Origin: Nitrospinaceae bacterium
GTDB lineage: Bacteria > Nitrospinota > Nitrospinia > Nitrospinales > VA-1
Assembly (NCBI GenBank): GCA_012961055.1
Contig: DUAA01000294.1
Span: 1 to 9,558 of the forward strand
DNA: 9,558 bases
Direction of reading: 5' to 3'
A program made the translations under genes and the position numbers. The notes beneath the pieces are model-generated. The model did no database searches, was not told the DNA's origin, and saw only the letters and a list, made by a program, of their open reading frames with translations. Below, piece after piece: positions 1 through 8,007 of this stretch; position 1 is the first letter of the stretch, and each line of letters begins with the position of its first letter.

Positions 1-656
1 TCCTCAATCGGCATCAAGAAAGGCTTATCAACTGGACGATCTGGAACCGGGAAATAAGTATCCAGAGCCTCCATCAAATCCCAGATGCACTTGGTTTTTT
101 CTTCATCTTCCGGATTTTCCAGGGCCTGGAGAGCGCTTCCACGAATAACAGGAACATCATCTCCAGGGAAATCGTATTTGGTCAACAACTCCCTAACCTC
201 CATCTCAACCAAGTCTAGCAACTCAGGGTCATCAACCATGTCACATTTATTCATAAACACACAGAGTTTCGGCACCCCAACTTGACGAGCCAAAAGAATA
301 TGCTCACGAGTCTGCGGCATGGGACCATCATTAGCTGAAATTACCAGAATTCCCCCATCCATCTGGGCCGCACCAGTAATCATGTTTTTCACATAATCGG
401 CATGACCAGGGCAGTCAACATGCGCATAATGCCGAGCCTCAGTATTGTATTCAATGTGGGCAATCGCAATAGTGATTCCCCGCTCTTTTTCTTCCGGAGC
501 CTTATCGATCTGATCAAACGCAATTGTCTCAGCCAACCCCTTCTTTGATAGAACCTCAGAAATCGACGCGGTAAGAGTTGTCTTGCCATGGTCAACATGA
601 CCAATAGTTCCTACGTTTATGTGCGGTTTATCGCGAATAAATTTTTCTTTAGCCAT
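1..656 (-). CDS. tuf: Elongation factor Tu, N-terminal part (runs off left edge)
   Basis: EF-Tu is the cytoplasmic GTPase that brings aminoacyl-tRNA to the ribosomal A site. The 218 complete codons seen here cover the G domain and the start of domain 2; the family is about 395 residues, so the C-terminal 45% lies outside the window. It starts [20 protein letters not shown]. The P-loop GHVDHGKT is at residues 19-26, the switch I sequence RGITI with Thr62 at 59-63, DCPGH at 81-85 (catalytic His85), NKCD at 136-139 and GSAL at 173-176. The reading frame is open to the window edge. The ATG at 656-654 is preceded by GGAGTG at 669-664, with 9 nt between GGAG and the start. It is the last visible gene of the str cluster, 38 bp after fusA, so probably co-transcribed with it. 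No anomalies are visible. Family assignment is essentially certain. Confidence 0.98.
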   Translation of the reverse strand, partial: MAKEKFIRDKPHINVGTIGHVDHGKTTLTASISEVLSKKGLAETIAFDQIDKAPEEKERGITIAIAHIEYNTEARHYAHVDCPGHADYVKNMITGAAQMDGGILVISANDGPMPQTREHILLARQVGVPKLCVFMNKCDMVDDPELLDLVEMEVRELLTKYDFPGDDVPVIRGSALQALENPEDEEKTKCIWDLMEALDTYFPVPDRPVDKPFLMPIE

Positions 657-663
657 GCTCGTT

Positions 664-669
664 CACTCC
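664..669 (-). promoter_or_regulatory. tuf ribosome binding site in the fusA-tuf spacer
   Basis: The 38-bp spacer at 657-694 carries GGAGTG, with 9 nt between GGAG and the tuf ATG. A short 13-bp inverted repeat (CAAAT, ATA, ATTTG; 693-681) lies just after the fusA stop; it is AT-rich and has no T-run. I see no separate tuf promoter. Confidence 0.6.
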
Positions 670-694
670 GATAGTATTTTCAAATTATATTTGT

Positions 695-1459
695 TTAAAC
701 TGCTGATCTCTCTTTAGAACCGGTAGCCTTAGCAATCAGCTCCTCAGCAATCGCAGCGGGGACACCATCATATTTGGCAAATTCCATCGAGTAGTTTGCG
801 CGGCCCTGAGTGGCCGACCGAAGGTCAGTTGAATATCCGAACATCCCCGAAAGAGGTACTTCTGCCCGGATCACCTTAGCGCCAGCACGATCCGCAAGAT
901 CCTTGATTTTTCCGCGCTTAGAGTTTAATTTACCAATCACATCACCCATAAAATCATCAGGCGTAACAACCTCCACTTCCATTACCGGCTCCAATAATTG
1001 AGGAGAACCCTTCTTACAGGCCTCCTGGAAGGCCATGGAAGCACAAATCTTGAATGCCATTTCTGACGAATCAACATCATGATACGAACCATCCAACAAC
1101 GTCACCGAAATATCTACCGTGGGATACCCACACATGATGCCGCGGCTCATCGCCTCTACCACACCCTTCTGAACCGCAGGAATAAATTCCCGAGGAATCG
1201 CCCCCCCAACAATCTTATTGACAAACTCAAAGCCCGATCCCGCCTCTCTCGGCTCCACAAGGATGACAACATGACCATATTGGCCACGGCCCCCACTCTG
1301 CTTGACATATTTCGTTTCGTGCTCTACGGACTTCGTGATCGTTTCCTTGTATGCTACCTGAGGCTTTGAAACATCTACATCCAGAGAAAACTCACGACGC
1401 ATCCGATCAACCAAAATCTCGAGATGCAATTCCCCCATCCCGGAAATTACAGTCTGATT
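695..1459 (-). CDS. fusA: EF-G C-terminal fragment (rest of domain III, domains IV and V)
   Basis: These 254 codons are in the +1 frame relative to the N-terminal part. They begin with [15 protein letters not shown], the conserved second half of domain III. Domain IV follows, with GGRGQYGHV and the tip loop SYHDVDSSE that reaches into the decoding centre (its His is the family's conserved domain IV histidine). Domain V is the ferredoxin-like segment around [20 protein letters not shown]. The end, [10 protein letters not shown], is full length. The frame stays open upstream to 1594, but those residues do not resemble EF-G and are the shadow of the other frame. I see no Shine-Dalgarno sequence in front of an internal start, so this part is probably not made unless by frameshifting. 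Codons and motifs show no decay. Confidence 0.75.
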   Translation of the reverse strand, partial: NQTVISGMGELHLEILVDRMRREFSLDVDVSKPQVAYKETITKSVEHETKYVKQSGGRGQYGHVVILVEPREAGSGFEFVNKIVGGAIPREFIPAVQKGVVEAMSRGIMCGYPTVDISVTLLDGSYHDVDSSEMAFKICASMAFQEACKKGSPQLLEPVMEVEVVTPDDFMGDVIGKLNSKRGKIKDLADRAGAKVIRAEVPLSGMFGYSTDLRSATQGRANYSMEFAKYDGVPAAIAEELIAKATGSKERSAV

Positions 1460-2765
1460 GGTCCTCTTGAAGAAGCTTAACAAGACAGTCGGATAATTTA
1501 TCCTGCTCCGCCTTTGTTTTCGGCTCAATAGCCACAGAAATAACCGGCTCAGGAAAAGTAATAGCCTCCAGAATAATAGGTTTCTCCTGATCACAAAGCG
1601 TATCCCCGGTATAAGACTTCTTCAATCCAATAACTGCCGCAATATCACCAGCCTGAACCGATTCAACCTCCTCACGCTTATTTGCATGCATCCTTAAAAT
1701 CCTACCCACACGCTCCCTGGCGTTTTTCGTTGAGTTGTAGACATAAGAACCACTCGTCAACGTACCAGAATAAATACGCACAAAAGCCAATTGACCCACA
1801 AAGGGATCTGTCATAATTTTAAAAGTGAGCCCAGACAGAGGGTCTTTAGAATCCAGCCTACGGACCTCCTCTTTCTGGGTATTAGGATTGATGCCACTGA
1901 TCGTTTTACGCTCTTGCGGGGAGGGAAGAAAGTCGATAACAGCATCAAGGAGCTGCTGAACACCTTTATTTTTAAAGGCGGCTCCACATAGGATAGGAGC
2001 GAATCTGTTATCCAGAGTACCTTTTCTCAAGGCCGCCATAATTTCATTACGGGTCACCTCTTCTCCACCTAAAAATTTTTCCATTATCGCATCATCAACA
2101 TCAGAAACGGACTCAATCAACTTTTCTCGATACTCATCGGCCTGCCCCTTGAATTCTGCCGGGATATCCACAATATCAAAGGTTTCACCCTTGTCTTTAT
2201 CATCCGCATAGACATTAGCCTTCATATCCACCAAGTCAATCACGCCTAGAAAATTAGCCTCCGCACCCAGAGGAAGCTGAACAACAACCGGACAAGCATT
2301 TAACTTGTCCTTCATCTGCTGGATACACCCCAAAAAATCAGCTCCAGCCCGGTCCATCTTATTAACAAAGCAAATTCGCGGAACACTGTATTTAGTGGCC
2401 TGCCGCCAAACTGTCTCCGATTGCGGTTCTACCCCACTGACCGCATCAAAAACACCCACAGCACCATCAAGAACCCGCAACGACCTTTCCACCTCAGCTG
2501 TAAAGTCAACATGGCCCGGTGTATCAATAATATTGATCTGGTGTTCCAGCCAGAAACAAGTTGTCGCCGCCGAGGTAATGGTAATCCCACGCTCCTGCTC
2601 CTGCTCCATCCAATCCATCGTGGCGTTACCGTCATGGACCTCGCCAATCTTATGGCTTTTTCCGGTGTAATACAGAATGCGCTCTGTCGTTGTAGTTTTA
2701 CCCGCATCAATATGGGCAATAATCCCAATATTTCTCGTTTTTTCTGGCTGTATCTTCTTACTCAT
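1407..2765 (-). CDS. fusA: EF-G N-terminal fragment (G domain, domain II, start of domain III)
   Basis: This open frame has 452 codons, of which the first 435 are EF-G and the last 17 ([17 protein letters not shown]) are out-of-frame readthrough past the deletion. Visible motifs are the P-loop AHIDAGKT (residues 17-24), the switch I sequence RGITITSAA (59-67), DTPGH (81-85), NKMD (135-138) and [10 protein letters not shown] (261-270). The G' region lies about 155-260 and domain II about 290-400. The start ATG sits 12 nt after GGAG (2781-2778), a rather long gap, and that GGAG lies just after the rpsG stop codon. If translated as it stands, the product would be a GTPase lacking most of domain III and all of domains IV and V. 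By family knowledge that could not support translocation. Confidence 0.8.
   Translation of the reverse strand: MSKKIQPEKTRNIGIIAHIDAGKTTTTERILYYTGKSHKIGEVHDGNATMDWMEQEQERGITITSAATTCFWLEHQINIIDTPGHVDFTAEVERSLRVLDGAVGVFDAVSGVEPQSETVWRQATKYSVPRICFVNKMDRAGADFLGCIQQMKDKLNACPVVVQLPLGAEANFLGVIDLVDMKANVYADDKDKGETFDIVDIPAEFKGQADEYREKLIESVSDVDDAIMEKFLGGEEVTRNEIMAALRKGTLDNRFAPILCGAAFKNKGVQQLLDAVIDFLPSPQERKTISGINPNTQKEEVRRLDSKDPLSGLTFKIMTDPFVGQLAFVRIYSGTLTSGSYVYNSTKNARERVGRILRMHANKREEVESVQAGDIAAVIGLKKSYTGDTLCDQEKPIILEAITFPEPVISVAIEPKTKAEQDKLSDCLVKLLQEDQSDCNFRDGGIASRDFG
1457..1466 (-). other. Deletion/frameshift junction in fusA
   Basis: On the coding strand this reads GAG GAC C AAT. GAG GAC (1466-1461) encodes the Glu-Asp of the domain III motif 'EED-P-T/S-F', and AAT (1459-1457) encodes the Asn of [11 protein letters not shown]. 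The single C at 1460 is the only base left where about 33 bases (11 codons) are expected. Because 1 base remains in place of 33, the net loss is 32 bp and the frame shifts. I infer a deletion between short repeats such as GAGGACC, but the lost copy cannot be seen. Confidence 0.75.
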
Positions 2766-2783
2766 TTAATCAACAATCTCCAC

Positions 2784-3254
2784 TTACCATCGGTAGTGTG
2801 CAAAGGCCTTGTTTGCCTCAGCCATCCGATGAACCTCTTCTTTTTTCTTAACCGCTCCACCAGAATTATTAAAAGCATCTAACAGCTCTCCGGTCAACTT
2901 CTCCGACATTGACCTGCCTGCCCGCGCCTTAGCATTCGCAATAACCCAACGCATACCGAGAGCGACCCTACGATTCTCCTTAACTTCCACAGGGACCTGA
3001 TAAGTCGCACCACCTACTCTTCGAGACCGAACCTCAAGTAAAGGTGCCGCATTCTCTACAGCCTTACGAAAAATACGCAACGGCTCTTCTTTGCTTTTTT
3101 CCGCAAGACTATCAAGTGCCGAATAAAATATATTCTCCGCCTTACCCTTCTTACCCTGCCTCAAAATACAATTAATAAAACGTGCAACCAGCAGGTCATT
3201 ATACTTCGGATCAGGAGTGATCTTTCTTTTCTGCGCTTCTCTTCTTCTCGCCAT
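2784..3254 (-). CDS. rpsG: Small-subunit ribosomal protein S7 (uS7)
   Basis: S7 is a primary 16S rRNA binding protein that nucleates assembly of the 30S head and lies near the E-site tRNA. The 156 residues match the usual bacterial length. The N-terminus MARRREAQKRKITPDPKYND is typical, as are LVARFINCILRQGKKGKAE, the GGATYQVPVEV hairpin (about residues 81-91), GMRWVIANAKARAGRSM and the C-terminal helix ending in AFAHYRW. It sits 12 bp after rpsL and 18 bp before fusA, the standard str order. The ATG at 3254 is fixed by homology, but the sequence before it is only A and T, with no Shine-Dalgarno sequence, so it may depend on translational coupling to rpsL. In E. coli S7 represses this operon by binding a longer rpsL-rpsG gap; the 12-bp gap here leaves no room for such a site. 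Confidence 0.98.
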   Translation of the reverse strand: MARRREAQKRKITPDPKYNDLLVARFINCILRQGKKGKAENIFYSALDSLAEKSKEEPLRIFRKAVENAAPLLEVRSRRVGGATYQVPVEVKENRRVALGMRWVIANAKARAGRSMSEKLTGELLDAFNNSGGAVKKKEEVHRMAEANKAFAHYRW

Positions 3255-3266
3255 AATATTTTTTTA

Positions 3267-3641
3267 TTATTTTTTGGGTTTCTTCGTTCCGTATTTAGAA
3301 CGGCTCTGCATTCTGCTCTCCACCCCAAGCGTATCCAAACTTCCCCGGACCACATGGTACCGAACACCTGGCAAATCCTTAATTCGCCCTCCGCGGATCA
3401 TCACGATAGAATGCTCCTGCAAATTATGCCCCACACCAGGAATATAAGTCGTTACCTCCATTCCGTTGGTCAACCTCACACGCGCCACCTTTCGAAGGGC
3501 CGAGTTAGGCTTTTTAGGCGTTGATGTGTAAACCCTCACGCAAACACCACGCCGCTGAGGACAGGCCTTCAAGGCCGGACTATCACTTTTCCGCACCGGC
3601 TTCTTTCTACCGGTTTTAACTAACTGGCTAATTGTAGGCAA
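3267..3641 (-). CDS. rpsL: Small-subunit ribosomal protein S12 (uS12), TTG start
   Basis: S12 lies at the 30S decoding centre and influences tRNA selection accuracy. With the TTG at 3641-3639 as start the protein has 124 residues, the family's normal length, and begins (M)[17 protein letters not shown]. The core [19 protein letters not shown] aligns without gaps to E. coli S12. Both streptomycin-associated lysines are unchanged: the TPKKPNS pair at residues 43-44, and the Lys of [13 protein letters not shown], whose Asp is the methylthiolation site in other bacteria. The frame is open upstream to 3674, but those 11 extra residues are unlike S12 and would run over the Shine-Dalgarno sequence, so TTG is chosen. 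It is first in the str cluster, behind its own likely promoter, and 12 bp before rpsG. Confidence 0.96.
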   Translation of the reverse strand: MPTISQLVKTGRKKPVRKSDSPALKACPQRRGVCVRVYTSTPKKPNSALRKVARVRLTNGMEVTTYIPGVGHNLQEHSIVMIRGGRIKDLPGVRYHVVRGSLDTLGVESRMQSRSKYGTKKPKK

Positions 3642-3648
3642 AAAATAG

Positions 3649-3657
3649 ACCTCCCCT
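3649..3657 (-). promoter_or_regulatory. Strong Shine-Dalgarno sequence that sets the rpsL TTG start
   Basis: The coding strand reads AGGGGAGGT, containing a full GGAGGT match to the 16S anti-Shine-Dalgarno sequence. The GGAGGT ends 7 nt before the TTG at 3641. It is the best such site in the window and decides the start in favour of TTG over any upstream codon. Confidence 0.8.
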
Positions 3658-3684
3658 AAAGGCAAACCGCACAAGGGTTACCAA

Positions 3685-3713
3685 ATAAAACCAAAAATAC
3701 CCAATGGAGTCAA
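3685..3713 (-). promoter_or_regulatory. Possible second promoter before rpsL
   Basis: The coding strand has TTGACT (3713-3708) and TTTTAT (3690-3685) separated by 17 bp. The -35 matches the sigma-70 consensus at 5 of 6 positions, the -10 at 4 of 6. The stretch is AT-rich, so chance is quite possible. Transcripts would begin about 35-40 nt before the rpsL start. Confidence 0.3.
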
Positions 3714-3750
3714 TAAAATCAAAGGGTTAAATCAGGTAGATGTAGGTGTG

Positions 3751-3783
3751 AAAAAGGAGTAATTGTACCACTGATAACTCCTT
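3751..3783 (-). terminator. Terminator-like inverted repeat overlapping the rpsL promoter
   Basis: The coding strand has AAGGAGT (3783-3777) and its exact complement ACTCCTT (3760-3754) with a 16-nt loop. The second arm runs into a T-run (TTTTT at 3755-3751). In RNA this is a 7-bp hairpin followed by U residues, so it may partly terminate rpoBC transcripts 31 nt after the rpoC stop. Only three pairs are G-C and the loop is large, so it would be weak. The same DNA holds the promoter spacer and -10, so it could instead be a protein-binding palindrome. Confidence 0.4.
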
Positions 3784-3789
3784 AGTCAA
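3762..3789 (-). promoter_or_regulatory. Likely sigma-70-type promoter for rpsL-rpsG-fusA-tuf
   Basis: On the coding strand there is TTGACT (3789-3784), a 16-bp spacer and TACAAT (3767-3762), each 5 of 6 to consensus. TG one base before the -10 (TGG-TACAAT) makes it an extended -10 promoter. Transcription would start near 3755, leaving a leader of about 115 nt before the rpsL TTG. It lies after the rpoC stop and would let the str genes be expressed apart from rpoBC. Confidence 0.7.
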
Positions 3790-3813
3790 GCGAAAAATAA
3801 GGGCCTTTCGAAA

Positions 3814-6800
3814 TTATTCTGTAGCCACCGATGTAGGTTCTTCCTCTTCCTGCTCGACAACCTCAACTTCGGGCTCTTCGATACGAATTCCGCTATACAT
3901 TCTACATCCTGTACCGGCTGGAATTAACCTTCCCATCGTTACATTCTCTTTCAACCCGACCAAGTTATCTCTCTTGCCGCTAACACTCACTTCCGTTAGA
4001 ACCCGGGTAGTCTCCTGAAAAGATGCCGCTGAAATAAAACTTTCTGTGCTGAGCGACGATTTTGTTATCCCCAGAAGCGTCGCAATTCCTTTAGCCGGCT
4101 TTTTCTTATTCTTGATCGCTACTTGATTAGCCAGGTTAAAGACTTTCTTCGTTACTTGCTCACCGACCAAAAATTCCGTATCTCCGGAATCTTCAATGAT
4201 TAAATGCCTGAGCATTTGCCGGACGATAACTTCAATATGCTTATCATTTATCTGCACGCCCTGGAGACGGTAAACCTCCTGAACCTCATTAACCAGGTAC
4301 TTTTGCAGCTCATCTTCTCCCAATATCCGTAAAATATCATGTGGATTCGATGCCCCATCCATCAGCGCCTCACCAGCAACCACCTCATCTCCCTCATGAA
4401 CATTAATATGCTTGCCACGCGGAATCAGGTATTCGCATTCATCTCCCGATTCCCCCACAACAATCAACTTACGCATGCCTTTAACAAATCCACCGAACTT
4501 AACCGTACCCGATATTTCCGTGATGGTCGCCTGCTCATGGGGCTTTCGAGCCTCAAAAAGCTCGGCCACACGGGGCAAGCCACCAGTAATATCTTTGGTT
4601 TTGGCAGATTCGCGGGGAATCTTTACAATCAAGTCCCCAGCGCTAACAATATCGCCCTCATTGACATTGATATTTGCGCCAGCAGGCAGGATATATCGGC
4701 GAATCGTTTCGCCCTTCTCATCTTTTAACGAAATCCGCGGTTGTTTTTTCTCATCGCGGTGACTGATGATTACCTTGGTGGATAGGCCTGTAATTTCATC
4801 AAAGTCTTCTTTCATTGTCAGCCCTTCAACCACATCTCCAAAGGCAATGGTTCCAGAAACTTCCGTCAAAATCGCGTTGGTATAAGGATCCCATTCAACC
4901 AGAGTCTGGCCTTCCTGAATTTCCTGCCCATCCGCAACCTTGAGCGTAGCCCCATACTGCACCGAGAACTTCTCTTTTTCACGACCCGTATCATCTTGAA
5001 CCACCAAGCTCCCGTTACGGTTCATTACAATAATTTCGCCATGTCGGTTTTTCAACGTACGCAATCCGAGATACTTGACCAATCCACCTCGCTTGGTACT
5101 CAAAGTAGTTTGCTCAACCACCCGACTTGCGGTCCCGCCGATATGGAAAGTCCTCATAGTGAGCTGGGTTCCCGGCTCCCCAATAGACTGCGCAGCAATA
5201 ACTCCCACCGGCTCACCCACTTCCACCCAATCCAAGGTTGCCATATTGCGCCCATAACACTTAATACAAACCCCCTCCTTAGACTCACAAGTCAGGCAAG
5301 ATCGCATCATGATTTTTCCTATGCCTGCATTCTCAATCTCTGCCACCACTTCCTCATCAACCAAAGTGTCGGACTTAACCAAAACATCTCCAGTAAAAGG
5401 ATCTACCACATCTTCAAGAATCGTACGCCCCAGAATTCTTTCCCCCAAAGGCTGGATAATTTCACCAGCTTCCTCCAAAGCAATCGCTTCAATACCTTTC
5501 AGAGTTCCACAGTCTTGCTCATAAACAATCATATCCTGCGCCACATCTACTAATCGGCGAGTAAGATAACCTGAGTTGGCCGTTTTAAGTGCTGTATCTG
5601 CCAGACCCTTGCGGGCCCCGTGCGTAGATATGAAATACTGAACAACTGAAAGGCCTTCACGAAAGTTAGCCGTGATGGGTGTTTCAATGATTTCCCCCGA
5701 AGGCTTGGCCATCAAGCCTCGCATTCCGGCCAATTGCCTCAACTGTTGCGCGCTCCCTCGGGCTCCCGAGTCCGCCATGATAAATATTGAATTAAAATCC
5801 TTGTCAGTTTTTCCATTTACGGTGGACTCATCTTCAGTTTCCAGCTCTTTAAACATTTCTTCAGATACTTTCTCCGTGACATGCGCCCAAATATCTACAA
5901 CCTTATTATACCTTTCACCATTGGTGATGAGGCCATCCCGGTATTGCTTGTGAACCTTAAGGACCTCCTCATTAGTTTTTTTCACCAATTTGCCTTTGTT
6001 AGGAGGAATCTTCATCTGGTCAATAGAGATACTCAAACCCGCTTCAGTTGCATATTTAAACCCAAGATCTTTGATTTCATCCAACAGGGCAACGGTTTTT
6101 TCCCTTCCAACCATTAAGTAGGCTTTAGAAAAAAGCTCCGAGAGAGATTTTTTATCCATTAGACGATTTACCAAATCAAAAGGCAAGCCATCAGGAAGAA
6201 CCTCCCCCATTATCACTCGCCCGGTAGTGGCCTCGGTAAGCACCCCTTGCAAGCGAAATAAAATATTGGCCTGCAAATCTAATTCATCCGCGTTGTAGGC
6301 TGAAACCACTTCTTTTTGATCCGAATAAACTCTACCCTCTCCTTTAACACCACCGCGAACCTTGGTCATGTAATAGCACCCTAAAACAATGTCCTGGGTA
6401 GGCACCGCAATAGGTTTTCCGTTTGAAGGAGACAGCACATTATTGCAAGACATCATCAACAACTTACATTCAACTTGCGCTTCCATTGAAAGAGGAATAT
6501 GAACCGCCATCTGATCTCCATCGAAATCGGCATTAAAAGCAGTACAAACCATAGGATGCACCTGTATAGCCTTGCCTTCAATCAATAGAGGCTCAAAGGC
6601 TTGGATGCCCAGGCGATGAAGCGTAGGCGCTCTATTAAGCAAAATAGGATGACCCTTTACCACCTCCTCCAACACCTCCCAGACCTCTGCGCGCTCCTGC
6701 TCAACCATCTTTTTCGCTGTTTTCATGGTCGCCGCATAGCCCTTTTGCTCAAGTCTGTTGAACACGAAAGGCTTAAATAGTTCAAGCGCCATTTTTTTCG

Positions 6801-7905
6801 GCAAGCCGCACTGGTGGAATTTCAAATGAGGCCCGACCACGATAACGGAACGGCCGGAGTAATCCACACGCTTACCTAACAGGTTTTGACGGAATCGGCC
6901 CTGCTTACCTTTTAACATGTCACTCAAAGACTTGAGCGGGCGCTTGTTCGTTCCACGTAAAGTACGACCCCTACGCCCATTATCAAACAGAGCAGAAACG
7001 GCCTCTTGCAACATTCTCTTTTCATTTCGGACGATGATCTGCGGAGCCTTCAATTCCTGCAAGCGTTTCAGCCGGTTGTTTCGATTAATCACCCTACGAT
7101 ACAAATCATTCAGGTCAGAAGTAGCAAAGCGCCCCCCATCCAGAGGAACCAACGGCCGCAACTCAGGTGGAATCACCGGCACAACCTGAAGAATCATCCA
7201 TTCCGGCTTATTTCCTGATTTACGGAACGCTTCAACAATTTTCAAGCGCTTAGCAAGCTTCCTTCTGTTCATTACCGACTTGGTAGTAACCATCTCCTCT
7301 TTCAACTCCACTGAAAGAGTCTCCAAATCCATCGGCTTAAGCAATTCTGCAACGCCTTCAGCACCAATCATTGCCCGAAAGGTATCCGGAAATTCCATTT
7401 CCATCTCCCGATGTTCTTCTTCGGTCAATATCTGCCCAACCTCCATTTCAGAGTCACCAGGGTCGGTCACCACATAGTTCTCAAAATATATAATGCGCTC
7501 AAGATCCTTCAGCGGGATATCTAGCAAATGACCCAAACGACTCGGCAATCCCTTAAAATACCAGATATGGGCGACGGGGGTAGCCAGCTCAATATGCCCC
7601 AATCGCTCTCGGCGAACCTTAGAAAGAATAACCTCTACGCCACACTTCTCGCAGATGACACCCTTATGCTTCATCCTTTTATACTTACCGCATGTACACT
7701 CCCAGTCCTTCACAGGCCCAAATATCTTGGCACAAAAAAGGCCATCCCTTTCCGGCTTGAAGGTTCTGTAGTTTATGGTTTCGGGTTTTTTGACCTCTCC
7801 ATAGGACCAAGAACGAATTTTCTCTGGGGACGCAATCCTCACACGGATGGCATCAAATATAATCGGGTTTTTTGGCTTATCGAAATATGACAGGCTATCC
7901 AACAA
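3814..7905 (-). CDS. rpoC: DNA-directed RNA polymerase subunit beta'
   Basis: Beta' forms the RNA polymerase clamp and holds the catalytic magnesium. The 1363-residue frame is complete. The N-terminal zinc ligands are Cys70, Cys72, Cys85 and Cys88, the same numbers as in E. coli. The catalytic NADFDGDQM has Asp460, Asp462 and Asp464, again identical in number. The second zinc site is Cys799, Cys873, Cys880 and Cys883. The bridge helix region [19 protein letters not shown] is at about 763-781 and the trigger loop [20 protein letters not shown] at about 905-924. A roughly 180-residue insertion (SI3 type) follows the trigger loop before [16 protein letters not shown], as in many Gram-negative bacteria. 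The C-terminus is acidic ([12 protein letters not shown]). The start is TTG at 7905: no in-frame ATG or GTG lies between the upstream stop and conserved sequence, and it keeps E. coli numbering. A second TTG follows at once and is the alternative. Confidence 0.98.
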   Translation of the reverse strand: MLDSLSYFDKPKNPIIFDAIRVRIASPEKIRSWSYGEVKKPETINYRTFKPERDGLFCAKIFGPVKDWECTCGKYKRMKHKGVICEKCGVEVILSKVRRERLGHIELATPVAHIWYFKGLPSRLGHLLDIPLKDLERIIYFENYVVTDPGDSEMEVGQILTEEEHREMEMEFPDTFRAMIGAEGVAELLKPMDLETLSVELKEEMVTTKSVMNRRKLAKRLKIVEAFRKSGNKPEWMILQVVPVIPPELRPLVPLDGGRFATSDLNDLYRRVINRNNRLKRLQELKAPQIIVRNEKRMLQEAVSALFDNGRRGRTLRGTNKRPLKSLSDMLKGKQGRFRQNLLGKRVDYSGRSVIVVGPHLKFHQCGLPKKMALELFKPFVFNRLEQKGYAATMKTAKKMVEQERAEVWEVLEEVVKGHPILLNRAPTLHRLGIQAFEPLLIEGKAIQVHPMVCTAFNADFDGDQMAVHIPLSMEAQVECKLLMMSCNNVLSPSNGKPIAVPTQDIVLGCYYMTKVRGGVKGEGRVYSDQKEVVSAYNADELDLQANILFRLQGVLTEATTGRVIMGEVLPDGLPFDLVNRLMDKKSLSELFSKAYLMVGREKTVALLDEIKDLGFKYATEAGLSISIDQMKIPPNKGKLVKKTNEEVLKVHKQYRDGLITNGERYNKVVDIWAHVTEKVSEEMFKELETEDESTVNGKTDKDFNSIFIMADSGARGSAQQLRQLAGMRGLMAKPSGEIIETPITANFREGLSVVQYFISTHGARKGLADTALKTANSGYLTRRLVDVAQDMIVYEQDCGTLKGIEAIALEEAGEIIQPLGERILGRTILEDVVDPFTGDVLVKSDTLVDEEVVAEIENAGIGKIMMRSCLTCESKEGVCIKCYGRNMATLDWVEVGEPVGVIAAQSIGEPGTQLTMRTFHIGGTASRVVEQTTLSTKRGGLVKYLGLRTLKNRHGEIIVMNRNGSLVVQDDTGREKEKFSVQYGATLKVADGQEIQEGQTLVEWDPYTNAILTEVSGTIAFGDVVEGLTMKEDFDEITGLSTKVIISHRDEKKQPRISLKDEKGETIRRYILPAGANINVNEGDIVSAGDLIVKIPRESAKTKDITGGLPRVAELFEARKPHEQATITEISGTVKFGGFVKGMRKLIVVGESGDECEYLIPRGKHINVHEGDEVVAGEALMDGASNPHDILRILGEDELQKYLVNEVQEVYRLQGVQINDKHIEVIVRQMLRHLIIEDSGDTEFLVGEQVTKKVFNLANQVAIKNKKKPAKGIATLLGITKSSLSTESFISAASFQETTRVLTEVSVSGKRDNLVGLKENVTMGRLIPAGTGCRMYSGIRIEEPEVEVVEQEEEEPTSVATE

Positions 7906-7911
7906 GAATTT

Positions 7912-7920
7912 CTCCTTTTT
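7912..7920 (-). promoter_or_regulatory. Shine-Dalgarno sequence for the rpoC TTG start
   Basis: The coding strand reads AAAAAGGAG; GGAG ends 6 nt before the TTG at 7905 and 9 nt before the next TTG at 7902. Both distances are workable, so it supports this start region but does not choose between the two TTG codons. Confidence 0.65.
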
Positions 7921-7952
7921 GATGAAACATTCTTTATATCACAGGCCTTGAG

Positions 7953-7972
7953 GGCTTAAAAAATTTAAAGCC
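7953..7972 (-). other. Stem-loop in the rpoB-rpoC spacer
   Basis: The 102-bp spacer (7906-8007) holds a 20-nt inverted repeat. GGCTT pairs with AAGCC, followed by one mismatch and three A-T pairs around a TT tip. No T-run follows it, so it is not a typical terminator. It could stabilise the mRNA or mark a processing site between rpoB and rpoC. The rest of the spacer is AT-rich with no gene; I found no promoter that stands out. Confidence 0.35.
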
Positions 7973-8007
7973 TAAAAAGCTAACCTATTATTTTTAAATC
8001 TGACCAA

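Larger units (their letters stand above)
695..2765 (-). pseudogene. fusA: Elongation factor G gene, broken by a frameshifting deletion in domain III
   Basis: EF-G is the GTPase that catalyses ribosomal translocation and, with RRF, ribosome recycling. It should be one chain of about 690-700 residues. Here the frame from the ATG at 2765 encodes the G domain, domain II and early domain III, then leaves the EF-G sequence after LLQED (Asp435) and stops at 1407-1409. The rest of EF-G resumes one base later in another frame with [15 protein letters not shown] (from 1459) and runs to TAA at 695-697. The family normally has about 11 residues between that Asp and the Asn of NQT. Here only a single C remains, so a 32-bp loss fits. 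The two parts give 435 + 254 residues, plus 11 missing = 700, the expected family length. All other motifs are intact, so the lesion is either recent or a sequence or assembly error. If it is real, a second EF-G gene must exist elsewhere. The gene lies 18 bp after rpsG. Confidence 0.85.

Noticed and set aside
389..604. Minus-strand open frame of 71 codons inside tuf
   Set aside because: This is the wrong frame of tuf; the frame starting at 656 gives a clean EF-Tu.
681..693. Small palindrome CAAAT-ATA-ATTTG after the fusA stop, as a terminator or operator
   Set aside because: The stem is only 5 bp and almost all A-T, with no T-run; it cannot be told from chance in this AT-rich spacer.
1440..1475. 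Programmed +1 frameshift in fusA
   Set aside because: A +1 shift at the junction would join the frames but still leave out 11 conserved domain III residues, and no slippery run, rare-codon or stop-codon context is seen at the site. A deletion explains the length and the frame together.
2421..2882. Plus-strand open frame of 153 codons across the fusA-rpsG boundary
   Set aside because: It is a shadow of two conserved genes on the other strand and has no domain of its own.
3642..3674. Eleven-residue N-terminal extension of S12 from an upstream start
   Set aside because: The extra residues do not resemble S12, would be encoded across the Shine-Dalgarno sequence, and make the protein longer than the family norm.
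3673..3729. Direct repeat AAGGGTTA (3673-3680 and 3722-3729) in the rpsL leader
   Set aside because: Only 8 bp, in an AT-rich stretch, and spaced differently from the two candidate promoters; chance is the simplest explanation.
4996..5553. Plus-strand open frame of 185 codons opposite rpoC
   Set aside because: It is antisense to the conserved bridge helix and trigger loop region of beta', with no recognisable family or plausible promoter.
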